Assembly: GCA_029783825.1 (NCBI GenBank)
Contig: JAREIK010011498.1
Span: forward strand, 1 to 64,000
Reading direction: 5' to 3'
DNA length: 64,000 nt
DNA from: Sapria himalayana
Lineage: Eukaryota; Streptophyta; Magnoliopsida; Malpighiales; Rafflesiaceae
Shown: in pieces, positions 1 to 13,900 of the stretch
Layout of the letters: the number at the start of each line of letters is the position of its first letter
How positions within the stretch are numbered: position 1 is the first letter of the stretch
The notes under the pieces: model-generated
Seen by the model: the letters and a program-made list of their open reading frames with translations, nothing else
Database searches by the model: none
What the model was told of the DNA's origin: nothing
Position numbers and translations under genes: made by a program

Positions 1-1278
1 AAATATTCATTTAATTATTTATTATTTCATTTTATAGAAATATTTATTACAAAATAAATTATGAGTAGGACAGATATAATTTAAATAATTTATTTTTAAT
101 CAAAATATATATATATGCTTATAAAAGAATTAAAATTTAAAAATTAAAAATAATTATTCAGTAATATATTTTACTTTAATTTTCAATCAATTTGGGGTTT
201 GAAAATATTTTTTAATGAATATCTATCTTATTATTATTAGTTTATTAATTTAATTTTTGATCATTATTATAATAACTATCAATAAAATTGTTTATTTTTA
301 ATTTTTATGATGTATGTTTATTAATAATATTATAACTAAATATTGTATTCACATTTCAGAAAATTTTAAATCTCAAAACCATTAAACTGGTATACATTAA
401 TAATAAATCATAAATCTCTTTTTAATTTTTATTTAGTAAAATTTTATATTTTTATTTTAATTATTTATCAGTTTATTTTTATAGATATATTAATTACAAA
501 ATAAATTATTAGTGAGACGGATATAATTTAAATAATTTATATTTCATCAAAAAAATATAAGTTTATAAATATAGGCACAATTTTAAAAACAAAAATTTAT
601 TATTTAGTAAAATATTTTATTTTGATTATGTATCATTTTAGATTTTGCATTTATATTTTAATTTATATCATTCTTTTTAAAAATAGTTTATTAATTATTT
701 ATTGAGCATTATTATAATATCTATTAATAAAATTATTTATTAAACCCCAAAATACCTAAATACCTAAACCATTAAAACTGTATATACTGAATAATAAATA
801 ATAAATCTCACTTTTATTTGTATTCATTATAATTTTAAATATACATTTTAATTATTTTTTAGTTTATTTTAATAGAATTATAAATTACAAAATATATTAT
901 GAGGAAGACAAATATAATTTAAATAATATACTTTTAAGAACAAAAATATAAACTTATAAAAAGAAGCAAAACATCAAAAACATTATTATTTAGTAATTTA
1001 TTTTACTTTGATTTTGAATAAATTTTGGTTTTGCAAATATATTTTAAATAATATCTATCTTATTTATAATAGTTTATTAATTTATATTTTGATCATTAAT
1101 ATAATATCTATCAATATAATTGTTTATATTGAATTTATATGATATATAATTATCAATAATCTCAAAACTAAATATAGTATTCAAAATATAAATTAATAAT
1201 GTTTTAATAATATACTTTTTAAATATAACAATTATTTGTTATATTTTCAAAGGTTAAAACCTTAAAAAATGAGAAAAA

Positions 1279-1304
1279 ATAACAAAAAATAAATTTTTTG
1301 TTAT
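1279..1304. repeat. Second dyad, AACAAAAA/TTTTTGTT stem
   Basis: Two perfect 12-nt arms, ATAACAAAAAAT and ATTTTTTGTTAT, are separated by AA. The dyad sits about 20 bp downstream of the main palindrome. Weaker versions follow the palindrome in many monomers, for example near 10490, 13350 and 33390. The palindrome and this stem form a double-dyad module directly before the octamer tract. Confidence 0.75.
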
Positions 1305-4300
1305 ATCATTGTTTAAATAAAACTTATAAACCATTAAATACCTAAACACATAAATCATTAAACTCCTAAACACCGAAGCCCCTAAATAATTAAATCTTTA
1401 AACTCGTAAACCTTAAATATAATTTAAAAAATATATTGAAATATTAATTACAAAATAAATTATTAGTGATACAAAGATAATTTAAATAATTTATTTTTTA
1501 TCAAAAAAATATAATATCTTATAAAATGAGGCAAAAACAAAAAAACAAAAATTATTATTTAGTAATAAATTTACATTGATTTTTAATTATTATAGTTTTT
1601 GTAATTAAATTTTAATTTATATCTATCATATTAATAATAGTTTATTAATTTATTTTTTGTTAATTTATATAATATATATCAATAAAATTGTTTAAATTTA
1701 GTTTATATTATATATTGTTATAATAATTATTATTACTATATATTGTATTCACTTTTTTATAAAATTTTAAAATTATTATATTTTCAAAGGTTATAATCTT
1801 TGAAAATTTGAAAAAATATTCAAAATAATTTATTTGTTATTTCATTGTTTAAATAAAACCTATAAACAACTAAATGCCTAAATACTTTAATGAATAACTT
1901 CTAAATCTCGAAAACCCTAAATAGATAATTTTTTAATCAGATATATGATAAATAATAAACAGTAAATCTCATTTTTATTTTTTTCATTATAATTTTAAAT
2001 ATTCATTTTAATTATTTATTTGTTTATTTTTATATAAATATTAATTACAAAATAAATTATGAGTTAGACAATTATAATGTATAATTATTATTTTTCGTTA
2101 AAAAAAATAGAAGATAACCTTATTAAAAGAAAAAAAAATTAAAAACAAAAAATATTATATAATAATATAATTTGCTTTGCTTCTGAATCATTATTAGTTT
2201 TATAATTATATTTTAATTGATATCTATCTTATCAATAATAGATTATTAATTTATTTTTTGATCATTATTAGAATATTTATTAATAAAATTGTTTATATTG
2301 AATATATATGATATTTAAATATAATGATTATTATAACTAAATATTGAATTCACTTTTGAACAAAAATTTAAAATTATTATATTTTAAAAGTTATAACCTT
2401 TGAAAATGTGAAAAAATAAAAAAAATATTATTTTTGATATTTCATTCTTTATATAAAACCTATAAAACACTAAATGCCTAAACACTTAATTCAATAACTC
2501 CTAATTCTCTAAAACCCTAAATAATAAATAATAATCCTTTTAAACCAGTAACCCTAAATAATAAATAATAAATCTCAATATTATTATTTTCATTATAATT
2601 TAAATTTTCATTTTAATTATTTATTTGTTTATTTTTATATAAATATTAATTACAAAATAAATTATAAGTTAGAGAAATATAATATATATAAATTATTTTT
2701 CATCAAAAAATATAGATAAACTTAAAAAAATAATAAAAAATTTAAAAACTAAAATTTATTATATGGCAATATATTTTGCTCTCCTTCTGAATCATTTTAG
2801 ATTTTGTAAGTATATTTTAATTGATATCTATCTTATTAATAATTATTTATTAATTTATTTTTTGATCATTATTAGAAAATTTATAAATAAAATTGTTTAT
2901 ATTGAATTTATATGATATATAAATATAATGATTATTATAACTAAATATTAAATTCAATTTTGAACAAAATTTAAAAATTATTATATTTCCAAAGGTTATA
3001 ACCTTTGGAAATATGAAAAAATAATAAAAATAAATTTTATGTAATTTTATTTTTTAAATAAAACCTATAAACCACAAAAATGCACACATAGTTATATTTG
3101 TAAACTCCTAAACCCCATATTGCCTAAATACATAAACCATTAAACTACAATATACTACTTAATAATTAATAAATTAAATTTTATTTCAATTTATTATTAT
3201 TTTAAATATTCATTTTAATTATTTATTACTTTATTTTTATAGAAATTTTTAGTACAAAATAAATAATGAGTGCGACACATATAATTTAAATAATTTATTT
3301 TTAATCAAAAAATATATATATGCTTATAAAAGAAGTAAAAATTTAAAAATTAAAAATTATTATCGAGTAATATATTTTACTTTAATTTTGAATGAATTTG
3401 GGTTTTGTAAATATTTTTTAATTAATATCTATCTTATTATTAATACTTTATTAATTTAAATTTTGATCATTATTATAATATCTATCAATAACATTATTTA
3501 TATTGAATTTATATCATATATAATTATTAATATTATTATAACTAAATATTATATTCACATTTCAAAAAATTTTAAATATTAATTTATTTTTAATGATTAT
3601 AACCTTTGAAAATCAGAAAAAAGCTAAAATTTTTTTTTATTTTTCTTATATAAATAAAACCTATAAACCACTAAATGCCTAAAAACATAAATTGATAAAC
3701 TCCTAAACGACAATACTCCTAAATAATCAAACCATAAACTGGTATACCACATATAATAAATCATAAATCTCATTTTAATTTGTATTCATTATAATTTTTA
3801 ATATTCATTTTAATTATTTATTAGTTTATTTTTATAGAAATATTAATCACAAAATAAATAATGAGGTAGTCAAATATAATTTTAATAATTTATTTTTAAC
3901 CAAAAAAATATAACCTTATAAAAATAAGTAAAAATTACAAAACAAAAAATTATTATTTATTAATATATTGTACTTTGATTTTGAATGATTATATATTGGT
4001 TTTGCAATTATATTTTAATTGCTATCAATCTTATTAATAAAAGTTTATTAATTTATTATTTGATCATTTTTATAATATATAACAATAAAATTACTTATAT
4101 TCAATTTAAATGTCTTATAATTATTAAAATTATTATAACTAAATATTATATTTACATTTGAAAAAAATTTAAAAATTATTATATTTTCAAAGGTTATAAC
4201 CTTCAAAAATGATAAAAAATCACAAAAATAATTTTTTATTATTTTATTATTTAAATAAAACTTATAAACCACTAAATGCCTAAATATTTAAATCTCTAGG

Positions 4301-5756
4301 ATCCTAAACACCAAAATCCCCTAAATACTTAAACCATTAAATCAATATAACCTAAATAATAAAAAATAAATCTCAATTTTATTTGTATTCATTATAATTT
4401 TAAATATTCATTTTAATTATTTTTTAGTTTATTTTTATAGAAATATTAATTACAAATTAAATAATGAGTGAGACATATATAATTTATATAAATTATTTTT
4501 TATGAAAAAAAATATAAGCTTATAAAAATAAACAAATTTTCAAAAATTTAAACTTTTATTTAGAAATATAATTTACTTTGATTTTAAATTATTTTTGTTT
4601 CTACAAATATATTTTAATTAATATATATCTTATTAATAATAGTTTATTATTTTATTTTTTGATCATTATAATAATATATATTAATAAATTTTTTTATATT
4701 GAATTTAAAACAAATATAATTTTTAAGATTATTATAACTAAGTATTGTATTCCTATTTTATAACTATTAAAAATTATTATATTTTTAAAGGTTATAACAT
4801 TTGAAAATCCTGAAAATTAATAAAAATAATTTTTTTGTTATTTCTTTCATTAAATAAAACCTATTAACACCTAAATGTGTAAACATATAAATCAATAAAC
4901 TCATTAACCCCAAAACCACAAAAAACTTAAACAATTAAATAGTTAAACCCTAAATAATAAATAATAAATCTCATTTTTATTAGTATTCATTATAATTTTA
5001 AATATACATTTTAATTATTTATTAGTTTATTTTTATAGAAATATAAATTAAAAAATAAATTATTAGTGAGACAAATATAATTTAAATATTTTATTTTTCA
5101 TCAAAAAATATATAGGCTTCTAAATGTATACAAAAATTTAAAAATTTAAAATTAATATTTTGTAAAATATTTCATTTTGAGTTTGATTCATTTTAGGTTT
5201 TGAAAATATATTTTAAACAAAATTTATCTTATTAATAATTGTTTATTACTTTTATATGATAATTATTATAATATATATCAATAAAAGAGTTTATATTGAA
5301 TTTTTATGATATATAATTATTATGATTATTATAACTTCATATTATATTCACTTTTCAAAAAAAAAATATAAATTATTATATTTTCAAAGGTTATAACATT
5401 CAAAAATGATAAAAAATAACAAAAATAATTTTTTTTTGTTATTTTATTATATATATAAACCCTATAAACCACTAAATGACTATAAATAACAAAAAAAATT
5501 ATTTTATTATTTAGTAATATAACTTATTTTGATTTTTAATCATTTTAGATTTTACAATTATATTTAATTTATATCATTCTTATAAATACTTGTTTTTTAA
5601 TTAATTTATTGATCATTATTATAATATCTATTAATAAAATTATTTATATTGAGTTTAAATTATATATAATTATTAAAATTATTATAACTAAATATTATAT
5701 TTTCATTTAAAATAAATTAAAAATTATTATATATTTCAAAGGTTATAACCTTCAAT

Positions 5757-5812
5757 AATTTAAAAAATTTAAAAAATTTAAAAAATTTAAAAAATTTAAA
5801 AAATTTAAAACT
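5757..5812 (+). repeat. 9-bp minisatellite in a truncated monomer
   Basis: About six tandem copies of a 9-bp unit, TTTAAAAAA, lie immediately after a palindrome. This is a local expansion of the A/T-rich dyad region. The palindrome here follows the previous one after only about 350 bp, marking an internally deleted monomer that starts at the octamer-tract junction near 5480. Confidence 0.85.
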
Positions 5813-6892
5813 TAAATTTTTGTCTTTTCATTCTTGAAATAAAAACTATAAAACACTAAAGGTCTAAACAATTAAATCACTAAACTCCTAAACCACAAAA
5901 CACCTAAATATTTAAACCATTAAAATGGTATATCTTGAATAATAAATAATAAATCTCGATTTTATTTGTATTCATTATAATATTAAATATTAATTTTAAT
6001 TATTTATTTGTTTATTATTATAGAATTATAAATTAAAAAATAAATTATGAGTATGACAAGTATAATTTAAAAAATTTATTTTTAATAACAAAAATTTAAA
6101 CTTATAAAAAAAGCAAAACATTAAAAAATTTATTATTTAGTAATATATTTTAATTTGATTTGAATTAATTTAGATTTTGCAAATACTTTTTAAATAATAT
6201 CTATTTTATTAATAATAGTTTATTAATTTATTTTGTGATCATTATTATATTATCTATAAATGTAATTATTTATATTGAATTTAAATGACTTATATTTATG
6301 AAGTTATTATAAATATATATTATATTTACATTTGAAACAAATTTAAAAATTAATATTTTTTCAAAGGATATAACCTTCAAAAATAAAAAAAATAAAAAAA
6401 ATAAATTTTATATTATATCATTGTTTAAATAATACTTATAAACCAGTAAATCCCTAAACACATAAATCTCTAAACTCCTTAACACAAAACCACCTAATCA
6501 CTTAAACCTTTAAACTCATAAACCTTAATTATAATTTAAATAATTTATTAAAATATTAATTACAAAATAAATTATTAGTGATACAAATTTAATTTAAGTA
6601 ATTTATTTTTCATCAAAAAAAATATAAGCTTATAAAAAGAAGCAAAAACTAAAAAACAAAAATTATTATTTGGTAATAAATTTTACTTTGATTTTGAATA
6701 ATTTTAGGTTTTGCAATTATATTTTAATTTATATCTATCATATTAATATTAGAATATTAATTTATTTTTTGATAATTGATATGATATCTATCAATAAAAT
6801 TGTTTGTATTTAGTTTATATTATATATAATTATAATGATTCTTATTACTAAATATTGTATTCACTTTTTTAAAAAAATTTAAAATTATTATA

Positions 6893-6918
6893 TTTTCAAA
6901 GGTTATAACCTTTGAAAA
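6893..6918. repeat. 26-bp perfect palindrome of the satellite
   Basis: A perfect dyad whose half-site is TTTTCAAAGGTTA followed by its reverse complement. Exact copies also lie at 7493-7518, 11588-11613, 15233-15258, 35827-35852, 42446-42471 and, in the inverted array, 61657-61682. Nearly every monomer has an exact or slightly altered copy. Common variants change the right arm to CTTCAAAAA or CTATGAAAA. It looks less divergent than the surrounding monomer. A dimeric protein-binding site or a cruciform is possible. Neither is shown by the sequence. Confidence 0.9.
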
Positions 6919-7492
6919 TGTTAGAAAATATCAAAAATAATTTTTTTTTATTTCATTGTTTAAATAAATCCTATAAACTACTAAATGCCTAAATACTTAA
7001 ATCAATAACTTCTAAATCTCTAAAACCCTAAAAAGATAATCCTTTAAAACTAGTATACCCTAAATAATAAATAATAAATATCAATATTATTTTTTTCATT
7101 ATAATTTTAAATATTCATTTTAATTATTATTTTGTTTATTTTTTATAAATATTAATTACAAAATAATTTATGAGTTGCACAAATATAATTTATGTAAATT
7201 ATTTTTCATCAAAAAATTATAGATAAACTTTTTAAAAGAAAAAAAAATTTCAAAACAAAAAATTATTATATAGTAATATATTTTGCTTTGCTTTTGAATC
7301 ATTTTAGGTTTTGTAATTACATTTTAATTGACATCTATCTTATTAATAATAGATTATTAAGTTATTTTTTTCTTCATTATTAGAATATTTATCAATAAAA
7401 ATGTTTATATTGAATTTATATGATATATAAATATAATGATTATTATAACTAAATATTGTATTCACTTTTGAAAAAAATTTAAAATTATTATA
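6893..7492 (+). repeat. Representative 600-bp satellite monomer
   Basis: This stretch runs from one exact palindrome to the next, 600 bp. In order it holds: the palindrome; a poly-A/poly-T dyad region; the octamer tract (about 6970-7050); an A/T-rich segment containing TTTTAATTATT and AATATTAATTACAAAATAA; a GAGTTG/GAGTGAGAC-like box; a TTTGCTTTGCTTTTGAATCATTTTAGG box; a duplicated ATATCTATC motif; and a return to the next palindrome. It is a useful reference for phasing the other copies. No coding function is apparent. Confidence 0.9.
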
Positions 7493-8754
7493 TTTTCAAA
7501 GGTTATAACCTTTGAAAATATGAAAAAATAAAAAAAAAATTTTTCTTTGTTATTCTATTATTTAAATAAAACCTATACACCACTAAATGCCTATTCATTT
7601 AAATCACTAAACTACAAAATCCCGATACCTCTATATATATAATCCTTTAAATCAGTATATCCTAAATAACAATTAATAAATCTCATTTTTATTTGTTTTC
7701 ATTATAATTTAAAAAATTCATTTTAATTGTTTAGTTTTGTATTTGTATATATGTATTAATTATAAAATAAATTATGAGTTAAAAATATAATTTATAAAAT
7801 TTATTTTTAATCAAAACATTGATTAGCTTATAAAAAGAATAAAAATTTAAAAACAAATAATTATTATTTTGTAATAATATTTTGCTTTGATTTTCGATCA
7901 TTTTAGGATTTGATATTATATTTTAAGTAATATCAGTCTTATTCATAATAGATTTTTAATTTATTTTTTGATAATTATTAGAATATCTATCAATAAAATT
8001 GTTTATATTGAATTTATATGATTTATAATTATTATAAATAAATATTGTATTCACTTTTGGAAAAAATTTAAAAATTATTATATTTTCAAAGGTTATAATC
8101 TTAAAAATTGAAAAAAAATAATAAAAATAAATTTATAGTTATTTTATTTTTAAATAAAACCTATAGACCATTAAATACTTACTTACTTAAATTAGTAAGC
8201 TAATTAACCCCGAAATCCCTAAATACATAAAGATTTTAACATCTATATACTACTTAATAAATAATAAATCTCATTTTTATTTCAAATTATTATAATTTTA
8301 AATAATCATTTTAATTATTTACAATTAAATTTTTAGAAAAATTAATTACAAATAAATTTCGAGTGAGACAAATATTATTTAAATAATTTATTTTTAATCA
8401 AATATATAAAAGCTTATAAAAAGAAGAAAAAATTTAAAAATTAAATATTATTATTTAGTAATATATTTTGATTTGCTTTTGAATCATTTCGTGTTATTTA
8501 AATATATTTTAATTAATATTTATATTTTTAATAATAGTTTATTAATTTAATTTTTGATCATTATTATATTATCTATCATTAAAATTATTTATATTGAATT
8601 GATATGATATATAATTAGTAAGATTAATATAATTATACATTGTATTCACATTTCAAAAAATTTTGAAAATTATTTTATTTTTAAAGGTTATAACCTTTGA
8701 AAATATAAAAAAATAATAAAAATAAATATTTTGTTATTTTAATTTTTAAATAAA

Positions 8755-11700
8755 ACCTATAAACCACTAATTGCATACATAGTTAAATCACTAAACTCAT
8801 AAAGTTCGTAATGCCTAAATACATAAACCATTAAACCGTTATATGCTACTTAATAATTAAGAAATCTAATTTTTATTAAATTTATTATTATTTAAATATT
8901 CATTTTAATTATTTATAAGTTTATTTTTATAGAAATATTTATTACAAAATAAAGTATGAGTTCGACAAATATAATTTAAATAATTTATTTTTTATCAAAA
9001 AAATCTATACATTATTAAAAAAATAAATATTAAAAAATTAAAAATTATTATCCAGGTATATTTTTTATTTAATTTTGAATCAATTTGGGTTTTGTAAATA
9101 TTTTTTAATTAATATTAATCTTATTATTAATAGTTTATTAATTTAATTTTTGAAAATTATTATAATATCTATCAATAAAATTATTTATTTTGAATTTATA
9201 TGATATATAATTATTAAAATTATTATAATTAAATATTGTATTCACATTTCAAAAAATTTTAAATATTATTCTATTTTCAAAGGTTATAACATATGAAAAT
9301 GACAAAAAAGTAAACATTTTTTTTGTTATTTTATTGTTTAAATAAAACCTATAAACCACTAAATGCCTAAAAATATAAATCACTAAACTTTTAAATGACA
9401 AAACTTTTAAATACTTAAACTATTAAATTGCTATGCATTAATAATAAATCATAAATCTCATTTTAATTTTTATTAAGTATAATTTTAAATTTTTATTTTA
9501 ATTATTTATCAGTTTATTTTTATAGAAATATTAAGTAGAAAATAAATTATTAGTGAGATAGATCTATTTTAAATAATTTATTTTTTATCAAAAAAAAATA
9601 TATGCTTATAAAAATAGGCAAAATTTTAAAAACAAAAAAATATTATTTTGTAATATATTTTATTTGATATTGAATCATTTTAGTTTTTGTAATTATATTT
9701 TAATATATATCATTCTTATTAATAATAGTTTATTAATTTTTTATTGATCATTATTATAATATCTATTAATACAATTATTCATATTGAGTTTACATTATAT
9801 ATAATGATTAAGAATATTATTACTAAATATTATATTAACATTTAAAAAAATTAAAAATTATTATATTTTCATAGGTTATAACCTTCAAAAATTTAAAAAA
9901 AATAAAAAAATTTAATTTTTTATTTTTTAATTCTTTAAATAAAAATAATAAATCACTAAAGTCCTAAACACTTAAATGACTAAACCCCAAAACACCTAAA
10001 TACTTAAACCATTAAGCTAGAATATCCTGAATAATAAATAATAATAAATCTCTATTTTATTTGTATTCATTATAGTTTTAAATATTCATTTTAATTATTT
10101 ATTAGTTTATTTTTATAGAATTATAAATTAAAAATAAATTATGAGGAAGACAAATATAATTTAAATAATTTACTTTTAATAACAAAAAATATAAACTTAT
10201 AAAAAGAAGCAAAATCGTCAAAGAAAGTATTATTTTGTAATATATTTTACTTTGATTTTAAATAAATTTATGTTTTACAAATATATTTAAAATAATATCT
10301 ATCTTATTAATAATAGTTTATTAATTTATTTTTTGATCATTAATATAATATATTTCAATATAATTGTTTATATTGAATTTACATGATATATGATTATTAA
10401 GATTATCATAACTAAATATAGTCTTCACATATATAAAAATTTAAAAATTGTTATATTTTGAAAGGTTATAAACTTATAAAATGAGACAAAATAACAAAAA
10501 ATGAATTTTTTGTCATATCATTGTTTAAATAAAACTTATAAACCATTAAATGCCTAAACACATAAATCTCTAAACTTTTAAACCCCGAAGACCCTAAATA
10601 CCTAAACCTTTAAACTCGTAAACATTAAATATAATTTATAGAATTTATAGAAATATTAATTACAAAATAAATTGTAAGTAACAAATATAATTTAAATAAT
10701 ATATTTTTCAACAAAAAAAATATATAAGCTTATAAAATGATGCAAAAACTAAAAAAAATTATTATTTAGTAATAAATTTTACTTTGATTTTGAATCATTT
10801 TAGGTTTTTTAATTATATTTTACTTTATATCTATCATATTAATACTAGTTTATTAATTTATTTTTTGATAATTGATATAATATCTATCAATAAAATTGTT
10901 TATATTTAGTTTATATTATATATAGTTATAATATTTATTATTACTAAATATTGTATTCACATTTTTAAAAAATTTTAAAATTATTATATATTCAAATGTT
11001 ATAACCATAGAAAATTTGAAAAAATATCAAAAATAAATATTTTGTTATTTCATTGTTTAAATAAAACCTATTAACCTTTAAATGCCTAAATATTTAAATC
11101 AATAACTTCTAAATCTAGAAAACCCTAAATAGATAAATTTTTTAAACATGCATATCCTAAATAATAAATAATAAATCTCATTTTTATTTTTTTCATTATA
11201 ATTTTAAATATTCATTTTAATTAATTAATTATTATTTTTATATAAATATTAATTACAAATAAATTCTGAGTTATACAAATATAATTTATATAAATTATTT
11301 TTCAAGAAAAAAAAATATAGATAAACTTTATAAAAGAAGAAAAAAATTAAAAAAAAAATTTTATATAGTAATATATTTTGATTTGTTTTTGAATCATTCT
11401 AGGTTTTGTAATTAAATATTAATTTATATCTAAATTATTAATAATAGATTATTAATATATTTTTTGATCATTAGTAGAATATTTATCAATAAAAATGTTT
11501 ATATTGAATTTATATGATATATAAATGTAATAAATATTATAAGTAAATATTTTATTCACTTTTGAAAAAAGTTTTAAAATTATTATATTTTCAAAGGTTA
11601 TAACCTTTGAAAATATCAAAAAAAACATAAATAAATTTTTTGTTATTTTATTTTTTAAATAAAACATATAAACCACTAAATGCATAAATAGTTAAATCAA

Positions 11701-13900
11701 TAAATTCCTAAATACATAAACCATTAAACTGCTATATACTACTTAATAATTAATAAATCTAATTTTTATTTTATTTATTATAATTTTAAATATTGATTTT
11801 AATATTTATTCCAAAATAAATTATGAGTGTGATAAATTTAATTTAAATAATTTAACTCTAATCAAAAAAATATAGACGCTTATAAAAGAAGTAAAAATTT
11901 AAAAATTAAAAATTATTATTCCGTAATATAATTTATTTTAATATTGAATTGATTTGGGTATTGTAAATATTTTTTAATTAATATCTATCTTATTATTAAT
12001 AGTTTATTAATTTAATTTTCGATCATTCTTATATATCTATCAATAAAATTGTTTATATTGAATTTATATGATATATAATTATTAATATTAAAATATCTAA
12101 ATATTGTATTCACATTTCAAAAAATTTTAAATATTATTATATTTTCAAAGGTTATAACCTATGAAAATGATAATAAATTACAAATTTTTTAATTTTTATT
12201 TTATTATTTAAATAAAACCTATAAACCACTAAAAGCCTAAAAACATAAATTGCTAAACTCATAAATGACAAACCCTCTAAATACTTAAACCATTAAACAT
12301 GTGTACATTAATAAAAAATCATAAATCTCAACTTAATTTTTATTAAGTATTATTTTAAATTTTTATTTTAATTATTTATAATTTATTTTTATAGAAATAT
12401 TAATTACAAAATAAATTATTAGTGAGATAGATCTAATTTAAATAATTTATTTTTCATCAAAAAATATATATATCCTTATAAAAAGAGGCAAAATTTTAAA
12501 AACAAAATTTTATTATTTTGTAATATATTTTATTTTTATTTTTAATCATTTTAGATTTTGCAATTATATTTTAATTTATATGATTCTTATTAATAATAGT
12601 TTTTAATTTTTTATTGATCATTATTATAATATGTATTAATAAAATTATTTATATTGAGTTTACATTATATATAATTATTAAGATTATCATAACTAAATAT
12701 TATATTCACATTTAAAAAAATTTAAAAATATTATATTTTCAAAAGTTATAACCTTTAAAAATTAAAAAATTAAATTTTTTATTTTTTCAATTTTTAAATA
12801 AAAACTATAAATCACTAAAGGTCTAAACACTTAAATCACTAAACCACAAAACCCCTAAATACTTAAACCATTAAACTGGTATACCCTGAATAATAAATAA
12901 TAAATCTTTATTTTATTTGTATTCATTATAGTATTAAATATTCATTTTAATTATTTATTAGTTTATTTTTATAGAATTATAATTTAAAAATAAATTATGA
13001 GGAAGACAAATATAATTTAAATAATTTATTTTTAATAAAAAAAAAATATAAACTCATAAAAAGAAGCAAAACATCAAAAAAATTATTATTTAGTAATTTA
13101 TTTTATTTTGATTTTGAATAAATTTATGTTTTGCAAATATATTTTAAATAATATCTTTCTTTTTAATAATAGTTTATTAATTTATTTTTTGATCATTAAT
13201 ATAATATCTATCAATATAATTGTTTATATTGAATTTACATGAATTATAATTATTAAGATTATCATAACTAAATATAGTATTCACATATAAAAAAATTTAA
13301 AAATTGTTATATTTTCAAAGGTTATTATAACCTTCAAAAATGATAAAAAATAACAGATATAAATTTTTTGTTATATAATTGTTTAAATAAAACTTATTAA
13401 ACATTAAAAGTCTAAATACATAAATTTGTAAACTCTTAAACCCAGAAGCCCCTAAATACTTAAACCTTAAAACTCGTAAACCTTATATATAATTTAAATA
13501 ATTTATATAAATATTAATTACAAAATAAATTATGAGTGATACAAATATAATTTAAATAATATATTATTTATCAAAAAAATATATAAGCTGATAAAATGAT
13601 TCAAAATCTAATATCTAATATCTATCAATAATTTAAATAATTATATGGATCATATTAATAATAGTTTATTAATTTATTTTTTGATAATAGATATAATATC
13701 TATCAATAAAATTGTTTATTTTTAGTTGATATTATATATAGTTATAATAATTATTATTACTAAATATTGTATAAACATTTTTAAAAATTTTAAAATTATT
13801 ATATTTTCAAATGTTATAACCTTTGAAAATTTGAAAAAATATCAAAAAATTTTTTTTTATTTCATTATTTAAATAAAACCTATAAACCACTAAATGCCTA
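8755..13900 (+). repeat. Higher-order block, copy 1
   Basis: Monomer subtypes can be told apart by their octamer tract and the text after it. Here they run in the order c-d-e-a-b-c-d-e-a-d. Type c ends CTATATACTACTT. Type d has GACAAAACC and ATACATTAATAATAAATC. Type e has GAGGAAGAC. Type a has GAAGCCCC and AAACTCGTAAACC. Type b has TCGAAAACCC or a variant. The a-b-c-d-e cycle from 10545 to 13395 is about 2.85 kb. The same order recurs at 39636-44860. Confidence 0.7.

Noticed and set aside
4048..4272. Short minus-strand open frame (MVYKFYLNN...), with relatives at 11452-11685, 26637-26861, 30110-30355, 44071-44352 and 53794-53979
   Set aside because: All lie at the same phase of the satellite monomer. 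They are low-complexity I/N/F/K-rich translations of A/T-rich repeat and are interrupted in most monomers.
4578..4763. Short hydrophobic open frame, with relatives at 23758-24015, 28345-28527 and 53289-53507 (reverse)
   Set aside because: It recurs in register with the satellite. The apparent membrane-like composition follows from A/T-rich codons. There is no conserved start or stop among copies.
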